A stretch of 64,000 nt of DNA from Rhodanobacter sp. A1T4 (GCF_014207185.1 NZ_JACHCP010000007.1:231694-295693), one strand, 5' to 3'. Positions 39,801-48,952 are shown, counted from the stretch's first letter. Numbers and translations are program-made. The notes: generated by a model not told the origin, from the sequence alone.

Positions 39801-42800
39801 TTACGTTTGTGGGTTCGCAATCAGCCACGCGCCAGCGCCTAAGAGCAAAAGTAGCGCCTCGTCTAGCGGGGTGACTTTCGGCACATTGCTAGGCTCTGGC
39901 GATTCGTTGGGGCTTAAAGCAGGACACATCGTCGGCGGTGGAGGTGGTCCACACTCATCGTCGTATTTATCTTGAAGATCCCGTAAATTACGGTCGTATT
40001 TATTAATTAATGTCCTATGTCCTCTGCGGGTCGAAAAAAGAGATTCTCCAGGCCCCTTATATTCCTCTAAGGTATCCTTGTCTGAATCAAGTTCTTGCCA
40101 CCTGTTGTCCAAGGCGCCCGAAACATTTTTGATTTTATTTGCCAAGTTCTGGCAATAAAGACTATCTGGCTTATGTCTGGCAAGACCGCTGGGATCGACA
40201 AAGCTAAACGGATTATTGCCGACATAGGCATACGTGCTGATACCGCCATTGAAGCCGGTCGGATCAGTCTGCGCATAGCGCCCCAGGTAAGACTCAAAGG
40301 TCCGATAGCCGTTGTCTGCCGTTCCCGTTTCGGCGTCATACCACTGTCCGGGGTAGCGTAGGTTGAGCGTGTATCCCGTCGATGTCGGCTGTTGCTCTCC
40401 GAAGGGGTTACCCGCATAGGCCCACGACCAGATCAGTGTGCCCGCGCTGTTGATCACCGCTCTGGGCGTATCGAGTTGGTCAGCAATGACGTAATTAACC
40501 GTGCTGCTCATCGCGCTTCCATTGATGGTGCTGTCCACGGTGGCCACCGGCAGATCATCCAGCCAGATGTAGTCGCGACTACTCGCACCATAGTTAGCGA
40601 GGACGTGTCCGGCTTGGTCGTAGTCGAAGCGCAGACTGGTGGCCGACGTGTACACCCGCTGTCCGAGGGCGTTGTAGAGGTAAGTTCCGACCGTGGCCCC
40701 GTTGGCCTGGGCGAGTGCGATGCGTTGACGTGAGTCGTAAGCAAAACCGTAGGTCTGGCCGCCTATCACGCTACCGGTCGTGTTGCCGTTGGCATCGTTG
40801 GCGCGGGGAGCGCTGCCGATGCTGGCCAGCTGATGCGTGCCGCTGGTGTAGCTGTACGTGCCGGTCGCTAGACCGGAAGCGGTCTTGCTCAGCCGGTCGC
40901 CGGTTGGATTGTAGGTATAGCTCTCCAGTACACCGCTGCTGTTGGTGACACTGATGAGGTGATACAGCGGGTCGTACTGATAACTCTCGGTGGCGGGATT
41001 GGCACCGGGGGCGTTGCCCAGGGCTGTGATATCGCCCATCGCATCCAGGCCAAAATGCAGCGCCAAGGCGGGACTCGTCAGATCGGTGAGTCGGTAGTTA
41101 GCATCGTAGGTGCGCGTCACAACCTGACCGTTGCCCAGCGTGTAGCCGCTGATCGGCCCGAACGGCAGCCAGGTGACACTGCTGACCACGGCGGGCGATG
41201 CGGACGTGCTGCCGCTGGGTGTGACCTGGACACCGCTGATGCGACCATTGCTGTTGAAGGCGTAGCTGATCACCGTGCCATCGGGTGTGATCTCGCCGCT
41301 GAGCCGATCCGCGGCGGTGTAGCTGTAGGAGGTGCTGTCGGTCGTCCCCGAGACCACCTGCGTCTTCTGGATGACATTGCCGCGCGCGTCGTAGCAGTAG
41401 GTGGTACTGACGGTGTTCTCCACCACGCGAGTTGGCCGACCGATCGGTGCAGAGACCGTACAACCCGTGACGCTATTGGCTTCGTCGTAGGTATAAGTGA
41501 CGTTGGCCGTGGTATCCGTGTAACTGGTGCTGGTTTTACGGTCGAGGGCATCGTACGTGGATGTCGCCACCACGCCCTTAGCATCCGTATGGGTCAGTGC
41601 ATTGCCGGCTGCGTCGAAGGTCGAGGTGCTACTGCCGCTGTCAGGACTTCGCAGCGCGGTGAGGTTGCTGAGTCCGTCATGGGTGTAGCTGGTGACCAGA
41701 CTCGCGGGGTCGGTGACGTTGGTGATGCGGTCCAGCGCATCCTGGCTGGTCGTCGTTGTGGTGTTCGCCGTCGCGGTGTCGGTGCCGTTATAGTTGTCGA
41801 GAGTGGAGACCAGACGATTGAGCGCGTCGTAACTTTGCTGGCGCTGGATGCTTAGGCCATCGGCGCTGTGCGTCAGGTTGCCATTGGCGTCGTAGCTATC
41901 GCTGTAGCCCGCATTGAAGACGGTCTGGTTCAGGCCATCGATCACGGCGGTGAGCTGGCCCAGTGCGTTGTAGCTGCGCGACAGGCTGTGCACGACGGTG
42001 CCGGATGCCGTGCTGATCTGCTCCGCGGTTTTGTGGCCGGCCGCATCCAGCGTGTAGTGGATATCGTTGCCCTGCGCGTCGGTGATGTCGGTCAGACGAT
42101 GCGCCGCGTCATAGCCAAACGTCGTCACGATGCCGTCGGGATCGGTGAGGGTTTTGACGTTGCCATACGGCATATACGTGAACGTGGTGGCCGAGCCGCC
42201 CACGCTGCGCGAGGCCAGCCAGCCGCGCGGTGTGTAGGTCATATCGGTGTTGACCCCGTTGGGGTCGGTGATGCGCGTGACGCGTCCCGCGCCGTCATAG
42301 GACGCGTAGGTGGTGACGTGACCGATGGCATCGGTGATCTGATATAGATCGCCCGCTTGGTAACAGGCACTACCGGGCGTACCGCAGTTCGTGGCACTGC
42401 TGGTCATGTAATAGCTGTAGCTGGTGGTCTGCGTTAGATCGGTGCGCGGACCGGTGGCGGTCAGCAATAGACCCACGATGGGGCACTGGGTGGTATCAAC
42501 GGCAGTGCAGTAGGTGTAGGTGGAGCGGCGTACGCCCGCAGGGACGGTACCGGTGGCGGCACATGCATATCCCGATGCAGCGCTATTCGTCGGATCGATG
42601 TCGCAACTAGCCAGGGCTTGGCCGGTGGCGTTGTAGACCCACTGCGTATTGCTGACAACGGTAGCGCTGGCGTTGCTCACCGTGCGCGTGAGTGGCAAGC
42701 GTAGGGTAGTGTTCCAGGTGGTCGTGGTGGTGCGTTGGCTGCTGGTCCCGGAAGCATCGACCTGCTGATCGAGTAGACCGTTGCTGTCGTAGGTGGTGGC

Positions 42801-44300
42801 CGTGATATTGCCATTGAAGTCGGTGGCCGTCGCCGGATAGCCGTTGGCATCCAAAGTCTGTGACTGGTACTGCTGACTGCACTGCTCGCCACAGCGGGCG
42901 CTCATGGCGCTTACGACGGCGGTGCCTTGCGGCTCGATGAACGTGGCCGCGGCCTGCTGGCCGAGCGGATAGGTCACGGTGGCGGCGGTGCCGCTGCTGG
43001 CATAGCTAACCGAGTTCAGACTCGCGCCGTTGCCTTCCTGGGTGGAGATGGCGCGGCCGTCCGCCTGGTAGCCGAAGGTGGTATAGCGGCTGTTGCTCTC
43101 GTCGATGATGCCGGTGAGCTTGTTCTGATTACTACCCGCCGCACTGTAGGCGGCCTCGTCATAGAGATACTGATGCTGCGTGCCGCCTGGGTACGTCACG
43201 CTGATCAGGTCGTCAGCCGTGTTGTAGCCATACTGCAACTCGCCACCGTCAGGCTCTGTGACGAGCGTCAAGTTCTGCTGGCCGTCATAATTGAAGGTGA
43301 GGGTACGGCCATTTGCATCCGTGACGCTCCAAAGCAGGCCGACCGGCAAAGCGGAGCCTGTCGGCGACTGTTGCGTTCCATCGGTATATGTCAGGGTAAG
43401 CAGGACATGACTGGCATCTGCGACCGAGAGCAGCGCCCCCATGGACGAATACGTCTCGTATCTTCGTGTGGTGGCGTCAAACAAGGTCCAAGACAGCACG
43501 TAACCGTTGCTGTCATCCACCTCTGTCAGGACATCATTGATGTCGGCATCACTCTTCCACACTCCGTTGACCTTGTTGAACACCAATTCCTGCCCGTCCT
43601 GACGCTGCGCCATCACTTCAGCGGGTGACAGTGGGGTGTCAGTGGCTGTATTGGTAGTAGCCACAGAGAACAAGAGACTTCGATCGTACGTGTTCAGCCA
43701 CTGCAACCCACTGTGTGCGGCGCGCACATTGGGGTCGCTGTTGTAATACCGACGCAGCGAAAGATCGCCTTGGGCGAAATCTTCTTGCTCTACATAGGTG
43801 TCGCCCGTGGCGACATTGATTGGCTCGCCAATGTAGGGATTGGTGGGCGATTTGGAGCAGCCGCAACCCAGATTCTTTACCGGGTTATAACTGACACAAG
43901 GACTACTCGTTGGGCGACTGGGGTTCGAGCAGTTGAATGTGACCCCGTAAACAACAGGAAATTGACCCGTTGGTAGGCTATACCCACTTCCTTGATCGGG
44001 GTTACGCGCGGGCTGAAACCAGATCATCGTGGGAAGCACTTCCATGAACATGGCATTGTCAGGCATGCCAAATTCAGTACACCATTCTCTAACAACCGTA
44101 TCCGGAGGCGTATATGAGGTACTCATATATTCGATAGCAAACGGCATGTTCGCCCAACAGGCGTGCAGGGCCACTGCACGACTTGGATAGGTTCCAAAAG
44201 GATAGGGAGGCTGTGCGGATTGTGCTTCTGCGTAAGTAGATAGGCCGCTTCCAAAAAGACCTATGCACAGCATCAAGATTGCTGCGATTCCATGCTTCAT
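39801..44300 (-). CDS. Large secreted RHS/YD-repeat protein
   Basis: 1499 residues. Signal peptide to about residue 27 (AAILMLCIGLFGSGLSTYAEA), then a DUF6531-like N-terminal region (NPYIGEPINVATGDTYVEQ, about 180-200). Residues about 300-1270 consist of tandem YD/RHS repeats (YDANGNLTHSADG-like units), and an RHS core end follows: ...RYAQTDPTGFNGGISTYAYV-GNNPFSFVDPSG. The about 115-residue variable tail after DPSG (LARHKPDSLYC...) is Lys/Asp-rich, contains GHRTLINKYDRNLRDLQDKYDDEC and ends in a hydrophobic stretch (ALLLLLGAGAWLIA); no nuclease or deaminase motif is visible. It carries a purine-rich ribosome-binding site (AAAGGGAAA). RHS shells encapsulate C-terminal toxins in polymorphic toxin systems. 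Confidence 0.93.
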   Translation of the reverse strand: MKHGIAAILMLCIGLFGSGLSTYAEAQSAQPPYPFGTYPSRAVALHACWANMPFAIEYMSTSYTPPDTVVREWCTEFGMPDNAMFMEVLPTMIWFQPARNPDQGSGYSLPTGQFPVVYGVTFNCSNPSRPTSSPCVSYNPVKNLGCGCSKSPTNPYIGEPINVATGDTYVEQEDFAQGDLSLRRYYNSDPNVRAAHSGLQWLNTYDRSLLFSVATTNTATDTPLSPAEVMAQRQDGQELVFNKVNGVWKSDADINDVLTEVDDSNGYVLSWTLFDATTRRYETYSSMGALLSVADASHVLLTLTYTDGTQQSPTGSALPVGLLWSVTDANGRTLTFNYDGQQNLTLVTEPDGGELQYGYNTADDLISVTYPGGTQHQYLYDEAAYSAAGSNQNKLTGIIDESNSRYTTFGYQADGRAISTQEGNGASLNSVSYASSGTAATVTYPLGQQAAATFIEPQGTAVVSAMSARCGEQCSQQYQSQTLDANGYPATATDFNGNITATTYDSNGLLDQQVDASGTSSQRTTTTTWNTTLRLPLTRTVSNASATVVSNTQWVYNATGQALASCDIDPTNSAASGYACAATGTVPAGVRRSTYTYCTAVDTTQCPIVGLLLTATGPRTDLTQTTSYSYYMTSSATNCGTPGSACYQAGDLYQITDAIGHVTTYASYDGAGRVTRITDPNGVNTDMTYTPRGWLASRSVGGSATTFTYMPYGNVKTLTDPDGIVTTFGYDAAHRLTDITDAQGNDIHYTLDAAGHKTAEQISTASGTVVHSLSRSYNALGQLTAVIDGLNQTVFNAGYSDSYDANGNLTHSADGLSIQRQQSYDALNRLVSTLDNYNGTDTATANTTTTTSQDALDRITNVTDPASLVTSYTHDGLSNLTALRSPDSGSSTSTFDAAGNALTHTDAKGVVATSTYDALDRKTSTSYTDTTANVTYTYDEANSVTGCTVSAPIGRPTRVVENTVSTTYCYDARGNVIQKTQVVSGTTDSTSYSYTAADRLSGEITPDGTVISYAFNSNGRISGVQVTPSGSTSASPAVVSSVTWLPFGPISGYTLGNGQVVTRTYDANYRLTDLTSPALALHFGLDAMGDITALGNAPGANPATESYQYDPLYHLISVTNSSGVLESYTYNPTGDRLSKTASGLATGTYSYTSGTHQLASIGSAPRANDANGNTTGSVIGGQTYGFAYDSRQRIALAQANGATVGTYLYNALGQRVYTSATSLRFDYDQAGHVLANYGASSRDYIWLDDLPVATVDSTINGSAMSSTVNYVIADQLDTPRAVINSAGTLIWSWAYAGNPFGEQQPTSTGYTLNLRYPGQWYDAETGTADNGYRTFESYLGRYAQTDPTGFNGGISTYAYVGNNPFSFVDPSGLARHKPDSLYCQNLANKIKNVSGALDNRWQELDSDKDTLEEYKGPGESLFSTRRGHRTLINKYDRNLRDLQDKYDDECGPPPPPTMCPALSPNESPEPSNVPKVTPLDEALLLLLGAGAWLIANPQT

Positions 44301-44884
44301 CGAATTTCCCTTTTAGCGCCCTATGCAAACCAAATGTTCTTACCAGTGACTAAACCAAACGGGAGCAGGTTCACTTACGGCTGCTGATACGAAGCACCAG
44401 CCGCAGGCTTCGAACAAAGTCCATTGGGTTCCCCATGTACCGCAAACTGGTTGGTAAGATTCGCGCACCGCATGCCAAGGGTGCGAGAGCGACATTTGCA
44501 GACGATTTTATAGCCGGTCGCGTGTGTGATGACGGCTCGCTCAACCCTCTCCGACCCACGATCCCTCTGCGCTGCGCTGCCCCCTTCGTTGACTGTTGAT
44601 AGTGCCATCGTGCGGCGACGAAGTCTTCAGGTATTTCCTAGACCTTCTCCCTCGCTTTTGAGCGAGTCGATCCGCAGCGCGGCGGCATGTGACGTGGGCG
44701 CCGCGACACATGAAGCCAGTCCAGACGCGTGCACGAACCACCCTAGCCGCACGAAGGCGTGACCGCCTAGCATTCGTAAGTTATTACGGTTACTGTGCGC
44801 ACCCCATAGCCCGTCCGGGCAGTGATCCTTACGCACCTGTTAGCCCGTCCTTCCGCAAGGCTGTGAGGGGTGTCGAGTTTTGAC
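44301..44884. other. 584-bp region without a convincing gene
   Basis: Between the divergent RHS and polymerase-like genes. It must contain both promoters. Short ORFs exist on both strands (for example 44375-44608 minus, 77 codons, with several Cys) but none has a good ribosome-binding site or a recognisable family. Possibly a degraded gene or an untranslated regulatory region. Confidence 0.4.
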
Positions 44885-46339
44885 ATGACCCGTACGACCA
44901 CGACCGAAACCGTACTGCCGAAGGACCGGCGATTTGATCCCTCGCGCACACCTGTCACCGAGGAGGCGCACCAGTTCATCGCCGAGGTCATGCAGAAGCT
45001 GAGCGCCGCGGAGAACCGCCGCAAGAAGCGCAAAGCCACCGACCAAGCCCTCCACGAGAGCGCCCTATCGGCCCTCATCTGCGACCTGGTTCACCGGTGC
45101 TCACTCGAACCCACGGGGTGGCTCACGGTGGAACTGTCGAAGGCCGCGCTGTCCAACGGCAAGCGACGCGCCCCCTTCATGACCGAGCAATTCGCCGTCC
45201 TCGTGAAGTCGCTGGCGCAGCCCGCGGTCGATGTCCTGGAGCTACGTGTGGGCGACCCACATCCCTACACGGGCGTGCGGTCCACCATCCGGGCCAGTGA
45301 GGCCTTTCAGGCTCGTGCGGATGAGCTGGGCTTGGACATCGAACACTTCAGTCGTGACCCCAAGCTTCTTGGTGATCCCCTGGAGCTGCGCTCGGTGAAG
45401 ACCAAGCGGCTCGTGAATGGCAAGGTTGCCTTCATCGCCGACAAACTCCCTTTGCCTGACAGCGACCGCGTCACTCACATGCGTGACGAGATGACCGCGA
45501 TCAATGCGTGGATCGCAGGGGCCTCCCTGTGGTGGCTGGGCGACTTCAAAGCCGACAAGATCGACGTCGGGCAACGCGCCCTCAAACGCATCTTCAACAA
45601 CGGCTCACTGGACGCTGGCGGGCGACTTTACGGTGGCTTCTGGCAGTACGCCAAGAGCACGCTACGGATCGACAGCATCATCATTGATGATCAGGCGGTG
45701 GCCTCACTGGACTTCGCCCAATCCGCTCTACGCATGGCATATGCCCAAATCGGCGTCGAGCCGCCACGGGGCGACCTCTATGCCATATGGGGCCTGGAGG
45801 GCTACCGCAGCGAAACCAAGAAGATCGTCAACGCACTGCTCAGCGCCGACACGATGCCCCGTCGGTTTCCGAAGGGGACACGCGGGGAGATGCCCAGGAG
45901 CTGGAAGTTCGAGCGAGTGCTCGACGCCATCCAGCGCTATCACGCACCCATCGTCTCCTTGTTCGGCTCCGCGAGCGGTCTTCGCTTCATGAGAGATGAG
46001 AGCGAGATTCTTATCCGCACCCTGCGGAGGCTCCAGTCACTAGGCATCGTGGCCTTACCCATCCATGACTGTGTGCTGGTCGGATGGTCTCACCGGGAGA
46101 CGGCCAAGCGGGTGATGGAGGAAAGCTTCCATGAAGTGCTTGGTGTCATCGGTGTGGTGGAGGTCGAAGGGAGAGACTGGAGGAGTGAGATGAAGGAGAG
46201 GGAGGAAGGTGATACCCAAGGGACTAGGGGGAAGGAAGAGGAGGGAGATAACCACTCTTCTCCTGCTCTACCCATGAATCACCTTGTGTTCCCCTTCAGT
46301 GGGGGCCATGAAGTCCCCATCGCTGGAATATCGGACTAA
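44885..46339 (+). CDS. Family-A polymerase-like palm protein of the island
   Basis: 484 residues. Three blocks in order resemble the palm motifs of family-A DNA polymerases: motif A VASLDFAQSALRMAYAQIG (Asp276; compare DYSQIELR), motif B YRSETKKIVNALLSA (Arg/Lys near 308-313) and motif C ALPIHDCVLVGW (His-Asp 394-395; compare VHDE). Upstream, GGRLYGGFWQ (246-254) precedes motif A. No 3'-5' exonuclease or 5' nuclease domain is present; residues 1-200 are unrecognised. It may replicate or repair the element, or prime synthesis. A GTG at 44870 is an alternative start. The TAA stop overlaps the next ATG (TAATG). The polymerase reading is motif-based inference. Confidence 0.72.
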   Translation: MTRTTTTETVLPKDRRFDPSRTPVTEEAHQFIAEVMQKLSAAENRRKKRKATDQALHESALSALICDLVHRCSLEPTGWLTVELSKAALSNGKRRAPFMTEQFAVLVKSLAQPAVDVLELRVGDPHPYTGVRSTIRASEAFQARADELGLDIEHFSRDPKLLGDPLELRSVKTKRLVNGKVAFIADKLPLPDSDRVTHMRDEMTAINAWIAGASLWWLGDFKADKIDVGQRALKRIFNNGSLDAGGRLYGGFWQYAKSTLRIDSIIIDDQAVASLDFAQSALRMAYAQIGVEPPRGDLYAIWGLEGYRSETKKIVNALLSADTMPRRFPKGTRGEMPRSWKFERVLDAIQRYHAPIVSLFGSASGLRFMRDESEILIRTLRRLQSLGIVALPIHDCVLVGWSHRETAKRVMEESFHEVLGVIGVVEVEGRDWRSEMKEREEGDTQGTRGKEEEGDNHSSPALPMNHLVFPFSGGHEVPIAGISD

Positions 46340-47022
46340 TGCCCAGTGCACATAGCCGCCAACAACGACTGGCCGATCTGCGTCACCGCCTCACGAATCC
46401 CCAAGACGCCTACGAGCGCTGCCGAGTCTATCCGTGTACCAACGGCACCACGGCCGACCGTGGCGAGGGGCTGAATCGGCTCTACTGCCGCAAGCACATC
46501 GAGTTTTATCGACGCCACGGGAGCTACGTGAAGCGCAGCTACGGTGCGGGCGAGTTGCGACCGTATCGCGCGGGGGCGCTGGCTTGGCTCAGGGCGCATG
46601 GCGACGACCAGAGCGTGCGCTTGGCTATCGCGGGTGTGCGTCGTCTATATGGCGCCGCAGGGGCGCCCGTGGAGGCCTTTAGGTTGCCCGGCAAGTCTCC
46701 TGGGGAACGAGCGAGAGCGATCTGGGCACAGCTGCGGAAGCGAGAGGTCGATCCGCTGGAAGTGCTGGCCGCGTGGCTCGTGGTTGACCTACGGCTACGC
46801 GATGACCCGCAGCCGGATCGTCATGACGAATACCGGCGTGTGCAGGTGGCCAAGCTGATCCATCGAATGGCCGGTGGCACGCACAAACGGTGGGAGCGTG
46901 ATCGCGTTGATGGGCGCACCGAGGTCACTGAGCTGCACAAGCATCCCGTGAGCCGCGGACGGGTGTTGCGGATCGTTGGCGAGGACACCGCATTCGCTTG
47001 CGAACACCTGCGTATTGATTAG
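46339..47022 (+). CDS. Small Cys/His (zinc-type) protein coupled to the polymerase-like gene
   Basis: 227 residues, basic. The N-terminus holds a probable zinc site: Cys28, Cys33, Cys50 and His53 (ERCRVYPC...LYCRKHIEFYRRHG), followed by a helical, Arg-rich region. No known family could be named. Its ATG overlaps the TAA of the polymerase-like gene by one base, so the two are made together and probably act in one process on nucleic acid. It converges on the integrase gene with a 30-bp gap. Confidence 0.7.
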   Translation: MPSAHSRQQRLADLRHRLTNPQDAYERCRVYPCTNGTTADRGEGLNRLYCRKHIEFYRRHGSYVKRSYGAGELRPYRAGALAWLRAHGDDQSVRLAIAGVRRLYGAAGAPVEAFRLPGKSPGERARAIWAQLRKREVDPLEVLAAWLVVDLRLRDDPQPDRHDEYRRVQVAKLIHRMAGGTHKRWERDRVDGRTEVTELHKHPVSRGRVLRIVGEDTAFACEHLRID

Positions 47023-47052
47023 AGGCGAACGACGCACGTCTGTTGAGCGGCA

Positions 47053-48636
47053 TCAGATCGGTAGGACAAGCCGAGCCACAACCTCCCGCAACGTCGCTAG
47101 GTTGCTCCGCTTGCCGTAACGTCCCGTTGTTATGTTGTCGTTCTCGTGACCGACGATCTCGGCGATATGGTATTCCGGCACACCGAGTTCCTTCATCCGC
47201 GTCGTGAACGTCCCCCGAAAGCTTTGCACCTTCTTCCGAGGATCGGTCACACCAGCAGCGCGGAGCCACCGATTGAGCTGTTTGGACAAAAGGTCGGTAT
47301 TAGACCGCTCCGGGTTCTTCGTATGGCGAACACGTTTAGGGAAGAGGAATCCATCCGGGCAGCCCGCGACGAACGCCATGATGCCAAGCCCAAGGAGACG
47401 CGGATGGATTGGGACTTGCCGCATGCTCCCATCTGTCTTCAAGTTCTTCTCATCCGCTTCTTCATTGAAATCGAAGATGGGCACTCCCTGCTCGATGCGG
47501 ACGTCGCCTCTGCGCAGCTGAGCAGCCTCACCCATGCGGCATCCTGTGAACGCCATGATTCGGGGAACCCAAAGTCCATACGGCTCCTTGGCCTTCTTGG
47601 CGATCTCGCTGAACAGTGCGGTGATATCGGCATCTACAAAGGCCTTTCTGGCGTCCTGCGGGCGACCTTCTTCCACCTCTCGCAAGATCGCAGCGGGACT
47701 CTGGGCGATGTGATCGTGCTCGGCAGCCCAGGCGAACAGCGTCCGCACGTGATGGTAATTCTTGTTGACGCTGCGAGGCTCAAGCCGCACTACGGAGGCA
47801 TCACCTTCGGTCTTGGCGAGAACATCCGCGACGGTCAGACCCGGATACCTCTTGACCATATTGCTTGGCAGCTTGGTGATGTCTAGACCGAGCTGACGAA
47901 TGTGCCCCTTGGTGACTTCACCGATGGGTGGGTCTCCCAATAGATCAGCGATCAACTGGAAGATGGTTGCGCTCTGCTTGGCGGTCTTGGGCGACCAGCG
48001 ACCTTGAGAGATTCGCTCCTCCGCATACATTGCCGCCATCTCCGAAACCTTCGGACTTGTCTCGGTCGCCACAGGACTTTCGGGTGCCCTCTGTGCTGCC
48101 TCTGGACGCCTCAGCGGCTCACCGGCAACGGCACGCAACTCTGCCATAGCAGCAGTTAGACGGACCTCAATGAGCCTTCGAGCGAGCTTCCTGTGAGAGA
48201 GGTCATCATCATCAGGCGCCATCTCACGAGCAAGACTTATCGTGGATGACGTATCGGCATGCGCAAGGGCGCCGGATATGTCATGGCAGAGTTCATTGAG
48301 CTGCGACGAGTACTCCTCAAGGCCAGCTGGCGTCCAATCGAGCGCCAAACGATCCTCAATCTCATCGAAGGACGCGGCGAGGTAACGCTGCGTCAACTGT
48401 TCTAGTTCGCCTTGCTTCATGGAGCTGCCGTGCTTTCGTAAACGGCTGAGAAGGGTGCCGATATGCGGCTCCCAAAGCAAGTTCTTGCGATTAGCCTCGC
48501 GCAGGTCGGTCGTCCGCAGACTTCTAGTGATCTCCACGCGGCCCAATAGGCCCTGAAGATCACGAGGGACAACGATGCGGGAGGTAAAGAAATTCCCTCG
48601 TCTCTGTAGCATGTCCTGTAGCACTCGCTGTAGCAC
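47053..48636 (-). CDS. Tyrosine integrase of the tRNA-Met island
   Basis: 527 residues. N-terminal DUF6538-type arm domain (GNFFTSRIVVPRDLQGLLGR, EITRSLRTTDLREANRK), SAM-like core-binding domain about 195-315, and catalytic domain about 330-520: Arg367 (TGCRMGEAAQL), Lys400, Arg474 (VQSFRGTF), His497 (IVGHEND), Tyr507 (TGRYGK). The box II motif HxxR reads QxxR, an unusual loss of the conserved His. The start may be 48612 (MLQRRGNFF) because residues 1-8 are translated arm repeats. Reads away from the tRNA gene it targets. Confidence 0.93.
   Translation of the reverse strand: MLQRVLQDMLQRRGNFFTSRIVVPRDLQGLLGRVEITRSLRTTDLREANRKNLLWEPHIGTLLSRLRKHGSSMKQGELEQLTQRYLAASFDEIEDRLALDWTPAGLEEYSSQLNELCHDISGALAHADTSSTISLAREMAPDDDDLSHRKLARRLIEVRLTAAMAELRAVAGEPLRRPEAAQRAPESPVATETSPKVSEMAAMYAEERISQGRWSPKTAKQSATIFQLIADLLGDPPIGEVTKGHIRQLGLDITKLPSNMVKRYPGLTVADVLAKTEGDASVVRLEPRSVNKNYHHVRTLFAWAAEHDHIAQSPAAILREVEEGRPQDARKAFVDADITALFSEIAKKAKEPYGLWVPRIMAFTGCRMGEAAQLRRGDVRIEQGVPIFDFNEEADEKNLKTDGSMRQVPIHPRLLGLGIMAFVAGCPDGFLFPKRVRHTKNPERSNTDLLSKQLNRWLRAAGVTDPRKKVQSFRGTFTTRMKELGVPEYHIAEIVGHENDNITTGRYGKRSNLATLREVVARLVLPI
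48605..48635. repeat. Arm-type repeats, right end (three TGTAGCA at 12-bp spacing)
   Basis: TGTAGCA at 48605-48611, 48617-48623 and 48629-48635, overlapping the integrase 5' end. Matches the left-end set at 36612-36642 in sequence, number, spacing and orientation. Their overlap with the integrase start suggests that integrase binding could repress its own gene. Confidence 0.7.
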
Positions 48637-48696
48637 TTCGGCTAAACGGTGCGGAGATGCTCGGAGCGCTAGGCGTATGAACGCTTGGCGGAACGG

Positions 48697-48713
48697 TGGT
48701 GGCTATAGGTGGA
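48697..48713. repeat. tRNA-proximal attachment site
   Basis: TGGTGGCTATAGGTGGA, the CCA end and acceptor/T-stem part of the tRNA-Met gene, repeated exactly at 36522-36538. Integration here leaves the tRNA gene whole. Confidence 0.9.
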
Positions 48714-48773
48714 CTCGAACCACCGACCCCAGCATTATGAGTGCTGTGCTCTAACCGGCTGAGCTACATAGCC
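48697..48773 (-). tRNA. tRNA-Met (CAT anticodon), elongator type
   Basis: 77 bp on the minus strand: starts GGCTATGTAGCTCAGC, anticodon loop CTCATAA, T-loop GGTTCGAGTC, encoded CCA end. The cloverleaf pairs well (GGCTATG/TATAGCC acceptor with one G-T). It resembles E. coli elongator tRNA-Met; an Ile2 (lysidine) identity is less likely. Its 3' end is the integration site of the island. Confidence 0.95.
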
Positions 48774-48952
48774 ATGGGATTGCCCACTATACCGGATCAG
48801 CATGACCTCGGCAGGGCGCGGAAGTGTAATGGCGTCTGCCGGTCGGTACAAGTGCGGCGCTTGCTGCATCTTGATGCGCTGTGGTTGAATCAGTCACAGA
48901 ACCGGAGAGGTTGTGCCTGCGCACATTGCACGGCACGGCACCAGGAGGCCCG

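Larger units (their letters stand above)
36522..48713. mobile_element. tRNA-Met-integrated genomic island, about 12.2 kb
   Basis: Bounded by 17-bp direct repeats (36522-36538 and 48697-48713), the right one being the 3' end of a complete tRNA-Met gene with a tyrosine integrase gene reading away from it. Arm-like TGTAGCA triplets sit inside each end. Contents in order: short ORF, RES toxin, Xre/MbcA antitoxin, serine recombinase, AT-rich gene, RHS protein, polymerase-like protein, Cys/His protein, integrase. There are no conjugation or phage structural genes, so it is either a satellite mobilised by other elements or a defective island. Confidence 0.88.

Noticed and set aside
44375..44608. 77-codon Cys-containing ORF on the minus strand between RHS and the polymerase-like gene
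   Set aside because: No ribosome-binding site, no homology recognised, and its codon pattern differs from neighbouring genes; left as part of a non-coding region.
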